DNA of 64,000 bases from Brevibacillus thermoruber 423. GTDB lineage: Bacteria > Bacillota > Bacilli > Brevibacillales > Brevibacillaceae. The DNA lies in contig NZ_KE695652.1 of assembly GCF_000454065.1 (NCBI RefSeq), forward strand, positions 271,291 through 335,290, written 5' to 3'. This document shows positions 56,147-64,000 of the stretch, piece after piece. Position numbers and translations under genes: made by a program. Below the pieces are notes generated by a model, which was not told the origin of the DNA, ran no database searches, and saw only the letters and a program-made list of their open reading frames with translations. The stretch's first letter is position 1, and every line of letters begins with the position of its first letter.

Positions 56147-56169
56147 GCGGGCATGTGAGGAAAGGCGGG

Positions 56170-57165
56170 ATGGTCATGCTGGTTTTGTCCCAGGAAGAGA
56201 TTCGCGAGCTGTACACGATGGAAGAGTGCCTGCGGGACGTGGAGGAGGCGTTTCGGTGCGAGGCGGCGGGCGGCACGGTCACACCGGTTCGCACCGCTGT
56301 CGCCCACGAAAAGCGGGCGGCGACGACGCTGTACATGCCGTCGTACGTGGAGGCCGTCGAATACACGGCGGTGAAAGTGGTCAGCATCTTTCCGCAAAAC
56401 GCGGAAAAAGGGCTGCCGTCCCTGCAGGGGATCACGCTGCTGACGGAGGCGAAGAGCGGACGGCATGTGGCGCTGATGGACGCAACCTGCCTGACCGTGC
56501 TGCGCACCGGCGCGAGCAGCGGCGTGGCGACCAGGCTGCTGGCGCGCCAAGATGCCAAGAGCTGCGCCGTGCTGGGATGCGGCGCCCAGGCGCTGGGGCA
56601 GGTGCAGGCGATCATGGCGGTCCGGCCGATCGAGCGGCTTTGGCTGTACAACCGGACGCGGGCGCGCGCGGAGCAGCTTGCCGCCCGGATTCGCGCCCTC
56701 TACCCGGAGTGGAAGGGCAGCATCACATGTGTCAACGACGCCGGCGAGGCCGTGTCCGCCGCCGACATCGTGGTGTTGAGCACCAAGGCGACCGAGCCGC
56801 TGTTTGACGGCGGCATCCTGCGCCCCGGTACCCACGTCAACGCGATCGGCGCCTATCAGCCGCACATGCAGGAATTTGACGCCGTGACGTTGAACCGTAG
56901 CGGGAAAGTAGTGGTGGACACCAAGGAAGGGGCCCTGCACGAAGCGGGCGATCTGATCAAGCCGATTCAGCGGGGAGAGTGGTCGATCGACCGGCTGTAC
57001 GGCGAAATCGGCGAACTGGTCACCGGCCAAAAACCGGGGCGGGAGACGGATGAGGAAATCACCCTGTACAAATCCGTGGGGATTGCCTCCCTGGATACGA
57101 TGGTGGCCTGCGCCGTCTACGAAAAGGCGAAACGGCTGGGAGCAGGGACGACCGTCACGCTGTAG
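56170..57165 (+). CDS. Ornithine cyclodeaminase/mu-crystallin family dehydrogenase
   Basis: 331 residues from ATG 56170 (ATG 56176 also fits) behind GAGGAAAGG. It has the N-terminal substrate domain MLVLSQEEIRELYTMEECLRDVEEAF and KVVSIFPQN, then the Rossmann motif VLGCGAQALGQVQAIM and SADIVVLSTKATEPLFD, GTHVNAIGAYQPHMQEFD, and YKSVGIASLDTMVA. Family members include ornithine cyclodeaminase, L-alanine and imine dehydrogenases. Which reaction applies is not readable. The gap after the transporter gene is 23 bases. Confidence 0.85.
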   Translation: MVMLVLSQEEIRELYTMEECLRDVEEAFRCEAAGGTVTPVRTAVAHEKRAATTLYMPSYVEAVEYTAVKVVSIFPQNAEKGLPSLQGITLLTEAKSGRHVALMDATCLTVLRTGASSGVATRLLARQDAKSCAVLGCGAQALGQVQAIMAVRPIERLWLYNRTRARAEQLAARIRALYPEWKGSITCVNDAGEAVSAADIVVLSTKATEPLFDGGILRPGTHVNAIGAYQPHMQEFDAVTLNRSGKVVVDTKEGALHEAGDLIKPIQRGEWSIDRLYGEIGELVTGQKPGRETDEEITLYKSVGIASLDTMVACAVYEKAKRLGAGTTVTL

Positions 57166-57269
57166 GAGCAATCCGCCGCAGCACAGCGCTGTCCGGGCAA
57201 AACGCTCCGCGATCGGGGTTCACTCTGCTGGACGTGAGGTAACGAAACCATTTGGAAAGGCGGGAGCGC

Positions 57270-58073
57270 ATGGAACTGGCATTTGATCATCTGGTTCACT
57301 TTCTCCGCCGTCCGCCCGTCGAGGCGGCGGAGCGCTTACAAAAGGAAGGATTTCACGCGCTGGCGGGCGGCCGGCACGAGGCCTGGGGGACTTGCAACAG
57401 CCTCAGTTACTTCGGGCTTGCCTACGTGGAATTTCTGGCCGTGGAATACCCGGAGGTGGCCGAGCGGTCTGACAATCCGCTGGTCCGGCAGTTGGTTCAG
57501 GACGCGGCAGTGGGCGAGGGCATGGGGCAAATCGCCCTGCGGACGCGCGACATTGAACGCTGGGCGGAGCATTTTCACGAGCGCGGGATGAAGGTGACCG
57601 GTCCGCTGCCGGGCAGCAGGAAGCGGGAGGACGGCACGGTGATCCGCTGGCAGATGCTGTTTGCGGAGACGCCGGAGGAGAGGGGGCGTGTGCCGTTTCT
57701 GATCCAGTGGGAGCAGAGCGACGACGAGCGGCGGGACGATCTCACCCGCCGGGGCGTCATTGCTCCGCACCCAAATGGAGCGCACGCCCTCAAATGCGTC
57801 TGCTTGGCGGCGGAAGACGCGGACGAAGCGGCGGAACGCTGGCGGCGGTGGTTCGGCCTGGAGGCGGCGGCCGCCTTCGTCGATGAAGGGCTAAACGCCC
57901 GCTGCCGGACGCTTGCGTTTTCCGGCGGGGCTGTCGTGCTGTGCCAGCCGTTGGGGGAGGGATTGGCCCGCGACGCGCTGCTGGCCCGCGGAGAGAGGCC
58001 GTTTTTCGTCCGGTTCGCCGGCGGGAGCGGAGAGATTCGCCACGAGCTGTACGGTGGGTGGTATGTGTGGTGA
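57270..58073 (+). CDS. VOC-superfamily protein (glyoxalase-like domain 3 type)
   Basis: 267 residues from ATG 57270 behind GGAAAGGCGGGAGCG. It begins MELAFDHLVHFL, then HALAGGRHEAWGTCNSLSYFGLAYVEFLAVE. This is typical of two-module VOC proteins with an HEAWGTCN-like patch. The second module repeats with HALKCVCLAAEDADEAAERWRRWFG. Metal-binding His/Glu are plausible but unproven. It follows the cyclodeaminase-like gene by 104 bases and is closed by a terminator at 58157. Catalytic role unknown. Confidence 0.8.
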   Translation: MELAFDHLVHFLRRPPVEAAERLQKEGFHALAGGRHEAWGTCNSLSYFGLAYVEFLAVEYPEVAERSDNPLVRQLVQDAAVGEGMGQIALRTRDIERWAEHFHERGMKVTGPLPGSRKREDGTVIRWQMLFAETPEERGRVPFLIQWEQSDDERRDDLTRRGVIAPHPNGAHALKCVCLAAEDADEAAERWRRWFGLEAAAAFVDEGLNARCRTLAFSGGAVVLCQPLGEGLARDALLARGERPFFVRFAGGSGEIRHELYGGWYVW

Positions 58074-58156
58074 ATCAAGCCGGAAAGCAGGTGCGTGCTC
58101 CCTACAGGCTGCAACGCTTCACGCACGCGGACATCCCCGGTATGTCATCAATCTGG

Positions 58157-58189
58157 AAGAGCCCGGGCGGCTCTTCTTTCTTTTTTTGT
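58157..58189 (+). terminator. Terminator after the two-module VOC gene
   Basis: AAGAGCC-CGGGC-GGCTCTT followed by a T-rich run. Confidence 0.8.
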
Positions 58190-58223
58190 AAAATTGCAAA
58201 AAAGAGTTAATCCCGTACGTTCG

Positions 58224-58232
58224 TGCTATCAT
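58224..58232 (+). promoter_or_regulatory. Extended -10 promoter of the permease gene
   Basis: TGCTATCAT is an extended -10 about 45 bases before the GTG start. No good -35 is seen. Confidence 0.35.
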
Positions 58233-58277
58233 TTGTTTAGATTGTTAGTAAATAGCCGAACAGTTAGGGGGAACAAC

Positions 58278-59624
58278 GTGGAGGTACAGCATCGTTCGCT
58301 GCAAAAAGAAGTAGGTTTGACGTTGGCTACATCGCTGGTGATCGGGACCGTTATCGGCTCCGGCATTTTCATGAAGCCGGGCAAGGTCATTGAATACGCC
58401 GGCGACTCCACGCTGGCACTGTGGGCGTGGATAGTGGGAGGATTGATCACGCTGGCGAGCGGGTTGACCATCGCCGAGGTGGGAACACAAATCCCCAAGA
58501 CAGGGGGGCTGTACGTCTATCTGGAAGAAGTGTACGGAAAGGTGTGGGGCTTTCTCGCCGGATGGGTGCAGTCGGTCATTTACGGTCCGGAGGTAATCGG
58601 CGCGCTGGGCTTGTATTTCGGTTCGCTGCTCGTCCACCTGTTTGGCTGGGGGGCTGCATGGAAGCTGCCGATCGCGGTCGGTACGGTGCTCCTCTTGGCC
58701 GTCGTCAACAGCCTGGGCACCCGGTACGGGGGCTTCGTCCAAACGGCGGCCACCCTCGGCAAGCTGGTGCCGATCGCGCTGATCGCCGTGTTTGGAATGT
58801 GGAAAGGAAACGGTCAGATATGGGGGGCCGACAGCGGAGTGACCACCGAGATCAGCTTTGGGGCGGCTGTGCTGGCCACGCTGTGGGCCTATGACGGCTG
58901 GATGCTGGTCGGCTTCATGGCGGGAGAGATGAAAAATCCCGCCAAAGTGCTGCCGCGCGCCATCATCGGCGGCCTGCTCGTGGTGACACTGGCGTATCTG
59001 TCGGTCAACGTGGCCCTGCTCCATCTATTGCCCGCATCCGAGATTGTGCGCCTGGGGGAAAACGCCGCAGGGGCGGCGGCGTCGCACTTGTTCGGCGAAT
59101 GGGGCGGCAGGCTGATCAGCGTCGGGATTCTCGTCTCCATCTTTGGCTGCCTCAACGGCAAAATCCTGGCGTTTCCCCGCGTGCCGTTCGCGATGGCAGA
59201 GCGCGGCCATCTTCCTGGCTCCCGCTGGCTCTCCCGCATCCACGCCGCCTACGGCACGCCGGTGGCCGCCATTTTATCGCAAGCCGTGATCGCTGTGATC
59301 CTGATGGTGGTGAGCAATCCCGACCACTTGTCCGAGCTGGCCATTTTCTCCGTGTACCTGTTTTACATCCTGGCGTTCGTCGCTCTATTCATCCTGCGCA
59401 GACGTCAGGGGGGACGGCCACGCGCTTACAGCGTGCCGCTCTATCCGATAGTGCCGCTGTTCGCCATCGCTGGTTCGCTCTATATCCTCGCGAGCACGCT
59501 GCTCACCAATCCGGGGAATACGCTGGCGGCCCTCGCCATTACGCTCTTGGGCCTTCCGTTTTTCCGGCGCGGGCAGCGAAAAGAAGCCGCCCTCCGCGGC
59601 GAGCCGGTGAGAGCCAACCGCTAG
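58278..59624 (+). CDS. Amino-acid permease (APC superfamily)
   Basis: 448 residues from GTG 58278 behind TTAGGGGGAACAAC. Twelve hydrophobic segments. APC signature near the start: LATSLVIGTVIGSGIFMKPGKVI, then TIAEVGTQIPKTGGLYVYLEEVYGKVWGFLAGW and the central AYDGWMLVGFMAGEMKNPAKVLPRAIIGG. It resembles the LAT-like/SteT serine-threonine exchangers. The substrate is not known. It ends at a double hairpin terminator. Confidence 0.88.
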   Translation: MEVQHRSLQKEVGLTLATSLVIGTVIGSGIFMKPGKVIEYAGDSTLALWAWIVGGLITLASGLTIAEVGTQIPKTGGLYVYLEEVYGKVWGFLAGWVQSVIYGPEVIGALGLYFGSLLVHLFGWGAAWKLPIAVGTVLLLAVVNSLGTRYGGFVQTAATLGKLVPIALIAVFGMWKGNGQIWGADSGVTTEISFGAAVLATLWAYDGWMLVGFMAGEMKNPAKVLPRAIIGGLLVVTLAYLSVNVALLHLLPASEIVRLGENAAGAAASHLFGEWGGRLISVGILVSIFGCLNGKILAFPRVPFAMAERGHLPGSRWLSRIHAAYGTPVAAILSQAVIAVILMVVSNPDHLSELAIFSVYLFYILAFVALFILRRRQGGRPRAYSVPLYPIVPLFAIAGSLYILASTLLTNPGNTLAALAITLLGLPFFRRGQRKEAALRGEPVRANR

Positions 59625-59649
59625 CCTGACGAACCGAGAGCATCACCTC

Positions 59650-59689
59650 CCTCCGACGGCCGGGATCGGCCGCAGCGGAGGCTTTTTTC
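59650..59689 (+). terminator. Terminator of the permease gene
   Basis: CCTCCG ... CGGAGG enclosing CGGCCG-GGAT-CGGCCG, then six T. Confidence 0.8.
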
Positions 59690-59703
59690 TTGGGGGCAGC
59701 AGG

Positions 59704-59745
59704 ACAAAAAAGAGCAGAAGCCTCGAGACAGAGGCTCTGCTCTTT
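59704..59745 (-). terminator. Terminator of the ccdC-like gene
   Basis: On the minus strand, AAAGAGCAGAGCCTC ... GAGGCTTCTGCTCTTT (one bulge) is followed by TTTTTGTCC. Confidence 0.8.
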
Positions 59746-59751
59746 CGTTTG

Positions 59752-60231
59752 TCAGGTTCGCACCGTCTTTTTGACCAATTGGCGGTACATGTACAGCATC
59801 GCCAGCCGCCACGGAACGATCATGCCGTAGGCGAGGACGAAGAACAGTCCGGCCGTTTGCATGGTTGTCAGCGAATCGTTTACCCACAGTTTCATGGCAA
59901 AGCGAATCACCACCAGGGCGACGAGGATGCCGAAAAAGGCGCGGGACCGTTTCAGATAGACGTCCTGGCCGACGATTTCGAAGCGGGACGTGAGAATCAG
60001 CGGGATGGAGAAGATCATCCCGACGAAAAAGGCGATGGCGTCGTAGATGAGCGGAGTGGCCGTTTCCGGAAAGTGAAACATCGCAAAACCGGTGGACATG
60101 AACAGGGGCGGCAGGATGATGCGCCGCGCGGACACCGGCTTTTTGGTCCCGCGCATGCGCAGGACGATCACCACCGTCGCCATGAGCAGCGGCACCAGCA
60201 TGCCCAGGGCAGTGGATGAGAGAATCTGCAT
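59752..60231 (-). CDS. CcdC-family membrane protein
   Basis: 159 residues from ATG 60231 behind CAAGGAGGGACTACTTCC. Five hydrophobic segments. It matches the CcdC/DUF1453 pattern: VLRMRGTKKPVSARRIILPPLFMSTGFAMF, a central FFVGMIFSIPLILTSRFEIVGQDVYLKRSRAFF and LVVIRFAMKLWVN. CcdC lies near cytochrome-c biogenesis genes in Bacillus, but none is seen here. Role uncertain. Confidence 0.8.
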   Translation of the reverse strand: MQILSSTALGMLVPLLMATVVIVLRMRGTKKPVSARRIILPPLFMSTGFAMFHFPETATPLIYDAIAFFVGMIFSIPLILTSRFEIVGQDVYLKRSRAFFGILVALVVIRFAMKLWVNDSLTTMQTAGLFFVLAYGMIVPWRLAMLYMYRQLVKKTVRT

Positions 60232-60321
60232 GGAAGTAGTCCCTCCTTGGCCCATGATATTCTAGTGTACACCATTTTGCCGTAAAGGGGAAAGCGGTCC
60301 GCCGTCATTTCACGGGGCCCG

Positions 60322-61524
60322 CTACGCCGCCGCCGGTTCGTCTGTCTCCCGCACGTCCAGCCTGCTTTTGAGGCTGTACGACAGCGTGATCACGGCTGTC
60401 AGCAGGGTGGCGGTGGCGATTACCAGCATGTAGCCGGAGATGCCCAGCAGGTCCAGGCAGAGGCCGGTCGTCCCCAGGGCGATCAGGAAAACGCCGCGGT
60501 CCAGCATGCTGCGGAAGGAGAAGAAACGCCCCTGCTGATGCTCCGCCAGCCGCTTCTGAAACACGGTCGTGGTGACCGGGAAGAAAAAGGCGACGGTCAT
60601 GCCGAACAAGGCAAACGAGCCCAGCACCATGATCCGGCTTTCCGCAAACGACATCCCGTACTGGGCGAGGGCGAAGAAAAACAAGAGGACGGTGGATGCG
60701 ACGATCAGGTTGCGTCCGCCGATCCAGCGCTTGGCCAGAAGTCCGCCCACCAGAATGCCGGTCCCCTCCACCCCGTAGATCCAGCCCATCATTTCGGGCG
60801 TCCGCTGGATTTCGCTGAAGTTGAGCACCAGCAGATTGATGCCGCCGAGAAACAGCGTGATCAGCCCCATGTTCACCAGCCCGACGAGCAGGACGGGATC
60901 CTTTTTGGTGATCGTCAGCACTTCGCGGAACTCCACCTTTTCCTGCCGTTTGTGGGAGGCGATTGGCGGAATGCGCAGCAGCAGGGTCAACAGCGCCACG
61001 ACGATGTAGGCGGCGACGGACAGGGCGTAGAGCATGCGGAGATCCATCGTGGCGACGAGAACGCCGCCGATGGCGGTCCCGCCGATCCGGGACAGCGTGG
61101 AAATATTCAGGTAGACGCTGTTCGCTTTGAGCAGTTCGGACGACGGTAGGATGGCGGGCAGCGATGCCTGCAGGGTCGGGAAGTAAAAGGCGGCGGACGC
61201 CTGCATGATGATCAGGGAAACGACCATCCACCCGAGCGAGTCGTGCGCGATGGCAGGAAACATGCAGACCGGACTCAGACAGCGAACCAGGCTGGATACC
61301 AGCATGATCTTGCGCTTGTCGGAACGGTCGATGACGACGCCCGCCTTGGGCGACAGCAGGATGCTGACCACCAGGCCGCTCATGAGGATCAGCCCTTTGA
61401 GCGCGTCGGACGGGATCAGGTGCTGCATGAACTGCAGGTTGGCGATAATGGAGATCCACAGGCCCGATCCGGTGATCACCTCCCCCGTCATCAACAGGAG
61501 AAACGTACGATTTCGCCACAACAT
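60322..61524 (-). CDS. MFS transporter (probable exporter)
   Basis: 400 residues from ATG 61524 behind ATGGAGAGTGGC, in place of a longer reading to 61584 that lacks a ribosome site. Twelve predicted spans. The MFS loop motif is seen as SPKAGVVIDRSDKRKIMLVSSLVR, with NSVYLNISTLSRIGGTAIGGVLVATMDLRMLY in the middle. It resembles the EntS/MFS_3-type exporters of macrolides or siderophores. Substrate unknown. It ends about 90 bases before the ccdC-like gene, which lies downstream on the same strand. Confidence 0.85.
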   Translation of the reverse strand: MLWRNRTFLLLMTGEVITGSGLWISIIANLQFMQHLIPSDALKGLILMSGLVVSILLSPKAGVVIDRSDKRKIMLVSSLVRCLSPVCMFPAIAHDSLGWMVVSLIIMQASAAFYFPTLQASLPAILPSSELLKANSVYLNISTLSRIGGTAIGGVLVATMDLRMLYALSVAAYIVVALLTLLLRIPPIASHKRQEKVEFREVLTITKKDPVLLVGLVNMGLITLFLGGINLLVLNFSEIQRTPEMMGWIYGVEGTGILVGGLLAKRWIGGRNLIVASTVLLFFFALAQYGMSFAESRIMVLGSFALFGMTVAFFFPVTTTVFQKRLAEHQQGRFFSFRSMLDRGVFLIALGTTGLCLDLLGISGYMLVIATATLLTAVITLSYSLKSRLDVRETDEPAAA

Positions 61525-61686
61525 GGAAGCCACTCTCCATTGGATCCAAACATTTTTATCCATTCGATTCAAACAGTATACCATTTGCCCACTCGTTTGT
61601 ATATGATTCCCTGTTGGGTATGCCTTCCCGGCACATGGGGAAACCTAAGCCCGTCATCAGACGGATAAGGAGTAAGGAGTTTTTTC

Positions 61687-62373
61687 ATGAAGCGGAAACG
61701 CTCGCTCTTGCTGTTGATCGGCTACGGCTTTATCGCAACGTTGGCTGTTTTTTACGGATTGGTAGAAAGGGAGAGCCTGGCTGCCACGTTTGTCTCGTTT
61801 CATCTGCTGGTCTGCCTCGGCATTCCCCTGCTTCACGGATGGTGGGAAGGGGGATTGGCCGACGATTGGCGGCGTGCGTGGCTCCCCTTTGACAAACAGG
61901 GGGCGGTCTGGGGTCTGGCTGCGGGAGCGCTCATGCTGACGGGAATTCTCGCCGGCATCCGGCTGCTCTTTGCCTCCGGCGTGCAGCCGGAAGAAATCCG
62001 CGCCGTGCTGGAACGATGGGGACTCACCCAGCAGGCGGTCTGGTGGTTTTCGCTGTACATGGCCGTCGTCAATTCGCTGTTGGAAGAGCTGTTTTGGCGC
62101 GGGTTCGTCCTGGAGCGGCTGCTGGCCGCAATGTCCCGCTTTGCTGCTGTGCTTCTCAGCAGCCTCTTTTTTTGCCTGTATCATCTGCTGGTGGCCACCG
62201 TCCTGTTCGGCTGGCGGTGGGGCGTGTGGATTACGCTCATGGTGCTGGCGGTCGGCGTTCTCTGGGGGTGGCTCAAGGGTATCTTTCCCGCCGTGTACGC
62301 CACGTGGTTCAGCCACATGCTGGCCGACTTCGGCATCGTTCTCGCGCTGGTCATCTGGGTGTACGCGGGCTGA
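61687..62373 (+). CDS. CPBP-family intramembrane metalloprotease
   Basis: 228 residues from ATG 61687 behind ATAAGGAGTAAGG. Six or more hydrophobic segments. The CPBP/Abi motif is EELFWRGFVLERLL (EExxxR) near residue 136, with a second conserved motif in FFCLYHLLVA and the terminal HMLADFGIV giving the third His. The family includes CAAX-type proteases and bacteriocin-immunity-linked proteins. Which substrate it cuts is unknown. No bacteriocin genes are nearby. Confidence 0.85.
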   Translation: MKRKRSLLLLIGYGFIATLAVFYGLVERESLAATFVSFHLLVCLGIPLLHGWWEGGLADDWRRAWLPFDKQGAVWGLAAGALMLTGILAGIRLLFASGVQPEEIRAVLERWGLTQQAVWWFSLYMAVVNSLLEELFWRGFVLERLLAAMSRFAAVLLSSLFFCLYHLLVATVLFGWRWGVWITLMVLAVGVLWGWLKGIFPAVYATWFSHMLADFGIVLALVIWVYAG

Positions 62374-62396
62374 AAACGACGGCGGGATCGTCGCGA

Positions 62397-62924
62397 TTAG
62401 CCGTTCGGTTTCCGCTGTTCCCGAAGCGAGAGCTGGCGGGCCCGCTCGGCGATGACGCCGCTGCGGTCGCGCAAGGTGTGCTTGTGCAGGAGATACCGGT
62501 TGGCCATGTCGCTTGGCCGTTCACATGGCAGCCCCCGTTCCGCGCACATCTGCTGCACACGTCGGCGCAGCTCCGGATCGGCGATCGGCAGCGAGATGCT
62601 GCGGTACGGAGCGCCCGCCTCCATCTCGGCGACGACGGCGGCGAGGAGTTGAAGCAGGGCGGCGGGGTCCAGACCGAGACGGCTGAGAGCATCCTGCTGC
62701 TGCCGCAGCAGGCGGAGGGCGCTGTTCATCATTTTGACGGCGCCGGCCCGATTCCCCCTGCGGTGGTGATACAGCCCGACGGCGATCTGAATCAGCCCGA
62801 CCCAGACGGGGCTGCGCTGTCCGGCCTCGCTTTTCCAATACTCCTCCAAAATCTCGTGACATTCGAAGTAGTCCCGTTCGGCGTGGAACTGAACCAGGTA
62901 TTCCAGGTAGGGGTGCGGGTACAT
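62397..62924 (-). CDS. DUF309 protein
   Basis: 175 residues from ATG 62924. The N-terminus YPHPYLEYLVQFHAERDYFECHEILEEYWK contains the DUF309 hallmark F-x-CHE-x-LE-x-W, followed by VWVGLIQIAVGLYHHRRGNRAGAVKMM. B. subtilis YpuF belongs here. Helical, soluble, no signal. The function is unknown; a nucleotide- or metal-binding role is unproven. Divergent from the small acidic gene. Confidence 0.85.
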   Translation of the reverse strand: MYPHPYLEYLVQFHAERDYFECHEILEEYWKSEAGQRSPVWVGLIQIAVGLYHHRRGNRAGAVKMMNSALRLLRQQQDALSRLGLDPAALLQLLAAVVAEMEAGAPYRSISLPIADPELRRRVQQMCAERGLPCERPSDMANRYLLHKHTLRDRSGVIAERARQLSLREQRKPNG

Positions 62925-62942
62925 GACTGGCTCCTCGCTCTT

Positions 62943-62972
62943 TTGTTTTCCGATTCATCCATGTACTATTAT
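62943..62972 (+). promoter_or_regulatory. Possible promoter of the small acidic gene
   Basis: TTGTTT, an 18-base spacer and TATTAT. The overlapping TACTAT at 62964 with a 15-base spacer is a weaker reading. Confidence 0.4.
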
Positions 62973-63012
62973 AAAGGAACAAGCAAGCAGAAAACGAGGT
63001 GCAGATAACAGA

Positions 63013-63246
63013 ATGACCAAAGAGGAACTTCTCTCCATTCTGCAGGAAAGGGAGATGACGGAAGTAATCGAACTGATCGAGGATGCCGAATCGGGCGATC
63101 TGGAAGAGCTGGAACTGGTGGAGAGCCTGGGGCTGCTGCGGGACGAGGAGCTGAACCGGGAAGTGCTGCAGCTCCTGGAAAGCCTGGGGGTTACGATCAT
63201 CTACCTGAAAGGCGACGAAGAGGACGGCGAGGACGAAGAGGAGTAA
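63013..63246 (+). CDS. Small acidic protein, possibly sigma-region-1.1-like
   Basis: 77 residues from ATG 63013. Strongly acidic, with a C-terminal DEEDGEDEEE tail. The core MTKEELLSILQEREMTEVIELIE ... ELNREVLQLLESLGVTIIYLKGDEE predicts three helices with a final LESLGV-x-I segment like that of SigA region 1.1 (helix then E-x-LGI-x-V). That similarity is weak and by eye only. No other family is recognised. A ribosome site AGGTG lies 12-13 bases upstream. Possibly an RNA-polymerase-associated protein. Confidence 0.55.
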   Translation: MTKEELLSILQEREMTEVIELIEDAESGDLEELELVESLGLLRDEELNREVLQLLESLGVTIIYLKGDEEDGEDEEE

Positions 63247-63303
63247 AACGAGGCCAACCCCAGCCGCTGGCGGGGGGGTTCTCCCAAGGCAAAGGGAATG
63301 GCA

Positions 63304-63341
63304 GGCTCCGCCCCATCGCGTGGCGGAGCCGCGTTTTCCCC
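63304..63341 (+). terminator. Terminator of the small acidic gene
   Basis: GGCTCCGCC ... GGCGGAGCC with GCGTTTTCCCC after it, 57 bases past the stop. A C/G-rich hairpin near 63256-63280 precedes it. Confidence 0.65.
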
Positions 63342-63359
63342 TTTGTCCGTGACAATCGG

Positions 63360-63530
63360 CTACTTTTGTGTCCAGACGCGGTTCTTGTTGCGGGTGGGGG
63401 GAAACTTGTCCCCTCTGCCCAGCTCGATGATCATCGGGTCCTGCACGCTGGCGCCGGACTCCCCGATTTCCATGTAGACCGCGTTTTTCGGGGACTTGTC
63501 GCCTTCGCGAAAACGGCTGCGCTCGCCCAT
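63360..63530 (-). CDS. yjzC: YjzC-family protein, 56 aa
   Basis: 56 residues from ATG 63530, with GGGGTGA upstream. The sequence MGERSRFREGDKSPKNAVYM and the later EIGESGASVQDP and RNKNRVWTQK match the small YjzC family (start MGxxxRFxPGxKAPNNGxYxEIGE, end NHNRxWT). Soluble, basic, no known function. B. subtilis YjzC is a conserved small protein of spore-formers. The gene was too short for an easy ORF call but the similarity is clear. Confidence 0.85.
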   Translation of the reverse strand: MGERSRFREGDKSPKNAVYMEIGESGASVQDPMIIELGRGDKFPPTRNKNRVWTQK

Positions 63531-63567
63531 AAGGGTCACCCCGCTTTCTTCCCATGTAGTGTCCCGT

Positions 63568-63595
63568 TTAGTATCTCCCCGAGGGGCGGGTTCAA
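63568..63595 (-). promoter_or_regulatory. Possible promoter of yjzC
   Basis: On the minus strand TTGAAC, a 16-base spacer and TACTAA, about 40 bases before the start. Confidence 0.45.
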
Positions 63596-63609
63596 CCCCT
63601 GTGTCTCTA

Positions 63610-63639
63610 TTGACGCTCGATTCAGAATTGATTTACGAT
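63610..63639 (+). promoter_or_regulatory. Promoter of the gntR-family gene
   Basis: TTGACG, an 18-base spacer and TACGAT, 30 bases before GTG 63670. Confidence 0.6.
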
Positions 63640-63669
63640 AGGAACACCACAATTCCGGGGGGTTGTACC

Positions 63670-64000
63670 GTGCATCGTCTGTCTCTGCAAAAAGATTCCA
63701 ACATCTCGTACCACGAACAACTGTATCAGCAAATCGCCGCCTTCATCCGCAGCGGGGAACTGCCGCCGCACACACAGCTTCCGACTGTGCGGCAGTTGGC
63801 CGCCCATCTCAAGGTGAACTACAACACGGTGCGCAGCGTCTACCTGCGCCTGCAGCAGGAGGGACTGGTCGACTCCCGACAGGGACGGGGGACGATTGTG
63901 AGCAACGTGGTGAACGACCCCCTGTTAACCCGCAACCCCGCCCACCTAGCGCTATTGGCCAAGGAGACGCTGCACAAGGTAAAAGCGATGGGGTATTCGA
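63670..64000 (+). CDS. GntR-family transcriptional regulator (3' end off window)
   Basis: 110 residues are visible from GTG 63670 behind GGGGGG. A winged helix of the GntR type: YHEQLYQQIAAFIRSGELPPHTQLPTVRQLAAHLKVNYNTVRSVYLRLQQEGLVDSRQGRGTIV. The recognition helix is LKVNYNTVRSVYLRL. The helical region after residue 90 (LLTRNPAHLALLAKE) suggests the short YtrA type rather than a large aminotransferase-like (MocR) form, but the C-terminus is cut off by the window edge. Confidence 0.9.
   Translation, partial: MHRLSLQKDSNISYHEQLYQQIAAFIRSGELPPHTQLPTVRQLAAHLKVNYNTVRSVYLRLQQEGLVDSRQGRGTIVSNVVNDPLLTRNPAHLALLAKETLHKVKAMGYS

Overview
The window reads as one contiguous chromosomal segment of a high-GC, endospore-forming member of the Bacillales. 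The host type is inferred from the cotJABC spore-coat operon, small YjcZ- and YjzC-type proteins, a PyrR-attenuated pyr operon, a GlpP-type glycerol operon, SAM-I riboswitches, a Fur box, consensus SigA promoters and strong Shine-Dalgarno sequences. I saw no phage, IS element, CRISPR array, tRNA or rRNA. Species cannot be named from the sequence alone.

Layout. 1-3300: the C-terminal part of a 2-hydroxyacyl-CoA dehydratase-related protein, small genes and a frameshifted DUF2515 gene. 3293-8076: topB, then pspA-DUF350-DUF4178-DUF4247 behind a SigW-like promoter. 8202-9283: cotJABC. 9568-18945: a five-gene alpha-glucan cluster (DUF4912 protein, GH57/GT4 fusion, sugar nucleotidyltransferase with a degenerate mutase half, GH15 glucoamylase, phosphohexomutase). 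19072-20691 (minus): a Fur-boxed siderophore-uptake pair whose permease lacks about 100 central residues. 20929-24761: a kinase-like protein, lspA, rluD and a secreted beta-propeller protein. 24758-35244: pyrR-pyrP-pyrB-pyrC-carA-carB-pyrF-pyrE with three PyrR attenuators but no pyrK or pyrD.

35543-39343: a nitroreductase, a small nucleotide-binding-like protein, and a three-gene operon of a membrane protein, a TPR membrane protein and a TPR-AAA ATPase. 39817-42873: kynU-kynB-kynA, converting tryptophan to anthranilate, interrupted by an antisense acetyltransferase remnant. 43056-45003 (minus): a saccharopine dehydrogenase-like gene preceded by two tiny overlapping ORFs, and a VOC protein. 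45216-47434: a frameshifted acetyltransferase, then two tandem SAM-I riboswitches ahead of hom. 47524-52347: glpP-glpF-glpK-glpD with a cre-overlapped promoter and two GlpP-type leaders sharing a 5' element.

52425-54626 (minus): pncA-pncB for NAD salvage. 54860-59624: an MHS-family transporter, an ornithine cyclodeaminase-like dehydrogenase, a VOC protein and an amino-acid permease. 59752-64000: CcdC, an MFS exporter, a CPBP protease, a DUF309 protein, a small acidic protein, YjzC and a truncated GntR regulator.

The best candidates for undescribed biology are the TPR/AAA operon (36805-39343), the alpha-glucan cluster with its degenerate mutase domain, and the tandem S-box leader. Several genes carry frameshifts or deletions (DUF2515, two GNAT genes, the FecCD permease). 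These could be genuine decay or sequence errors, and read-level checking would decide.
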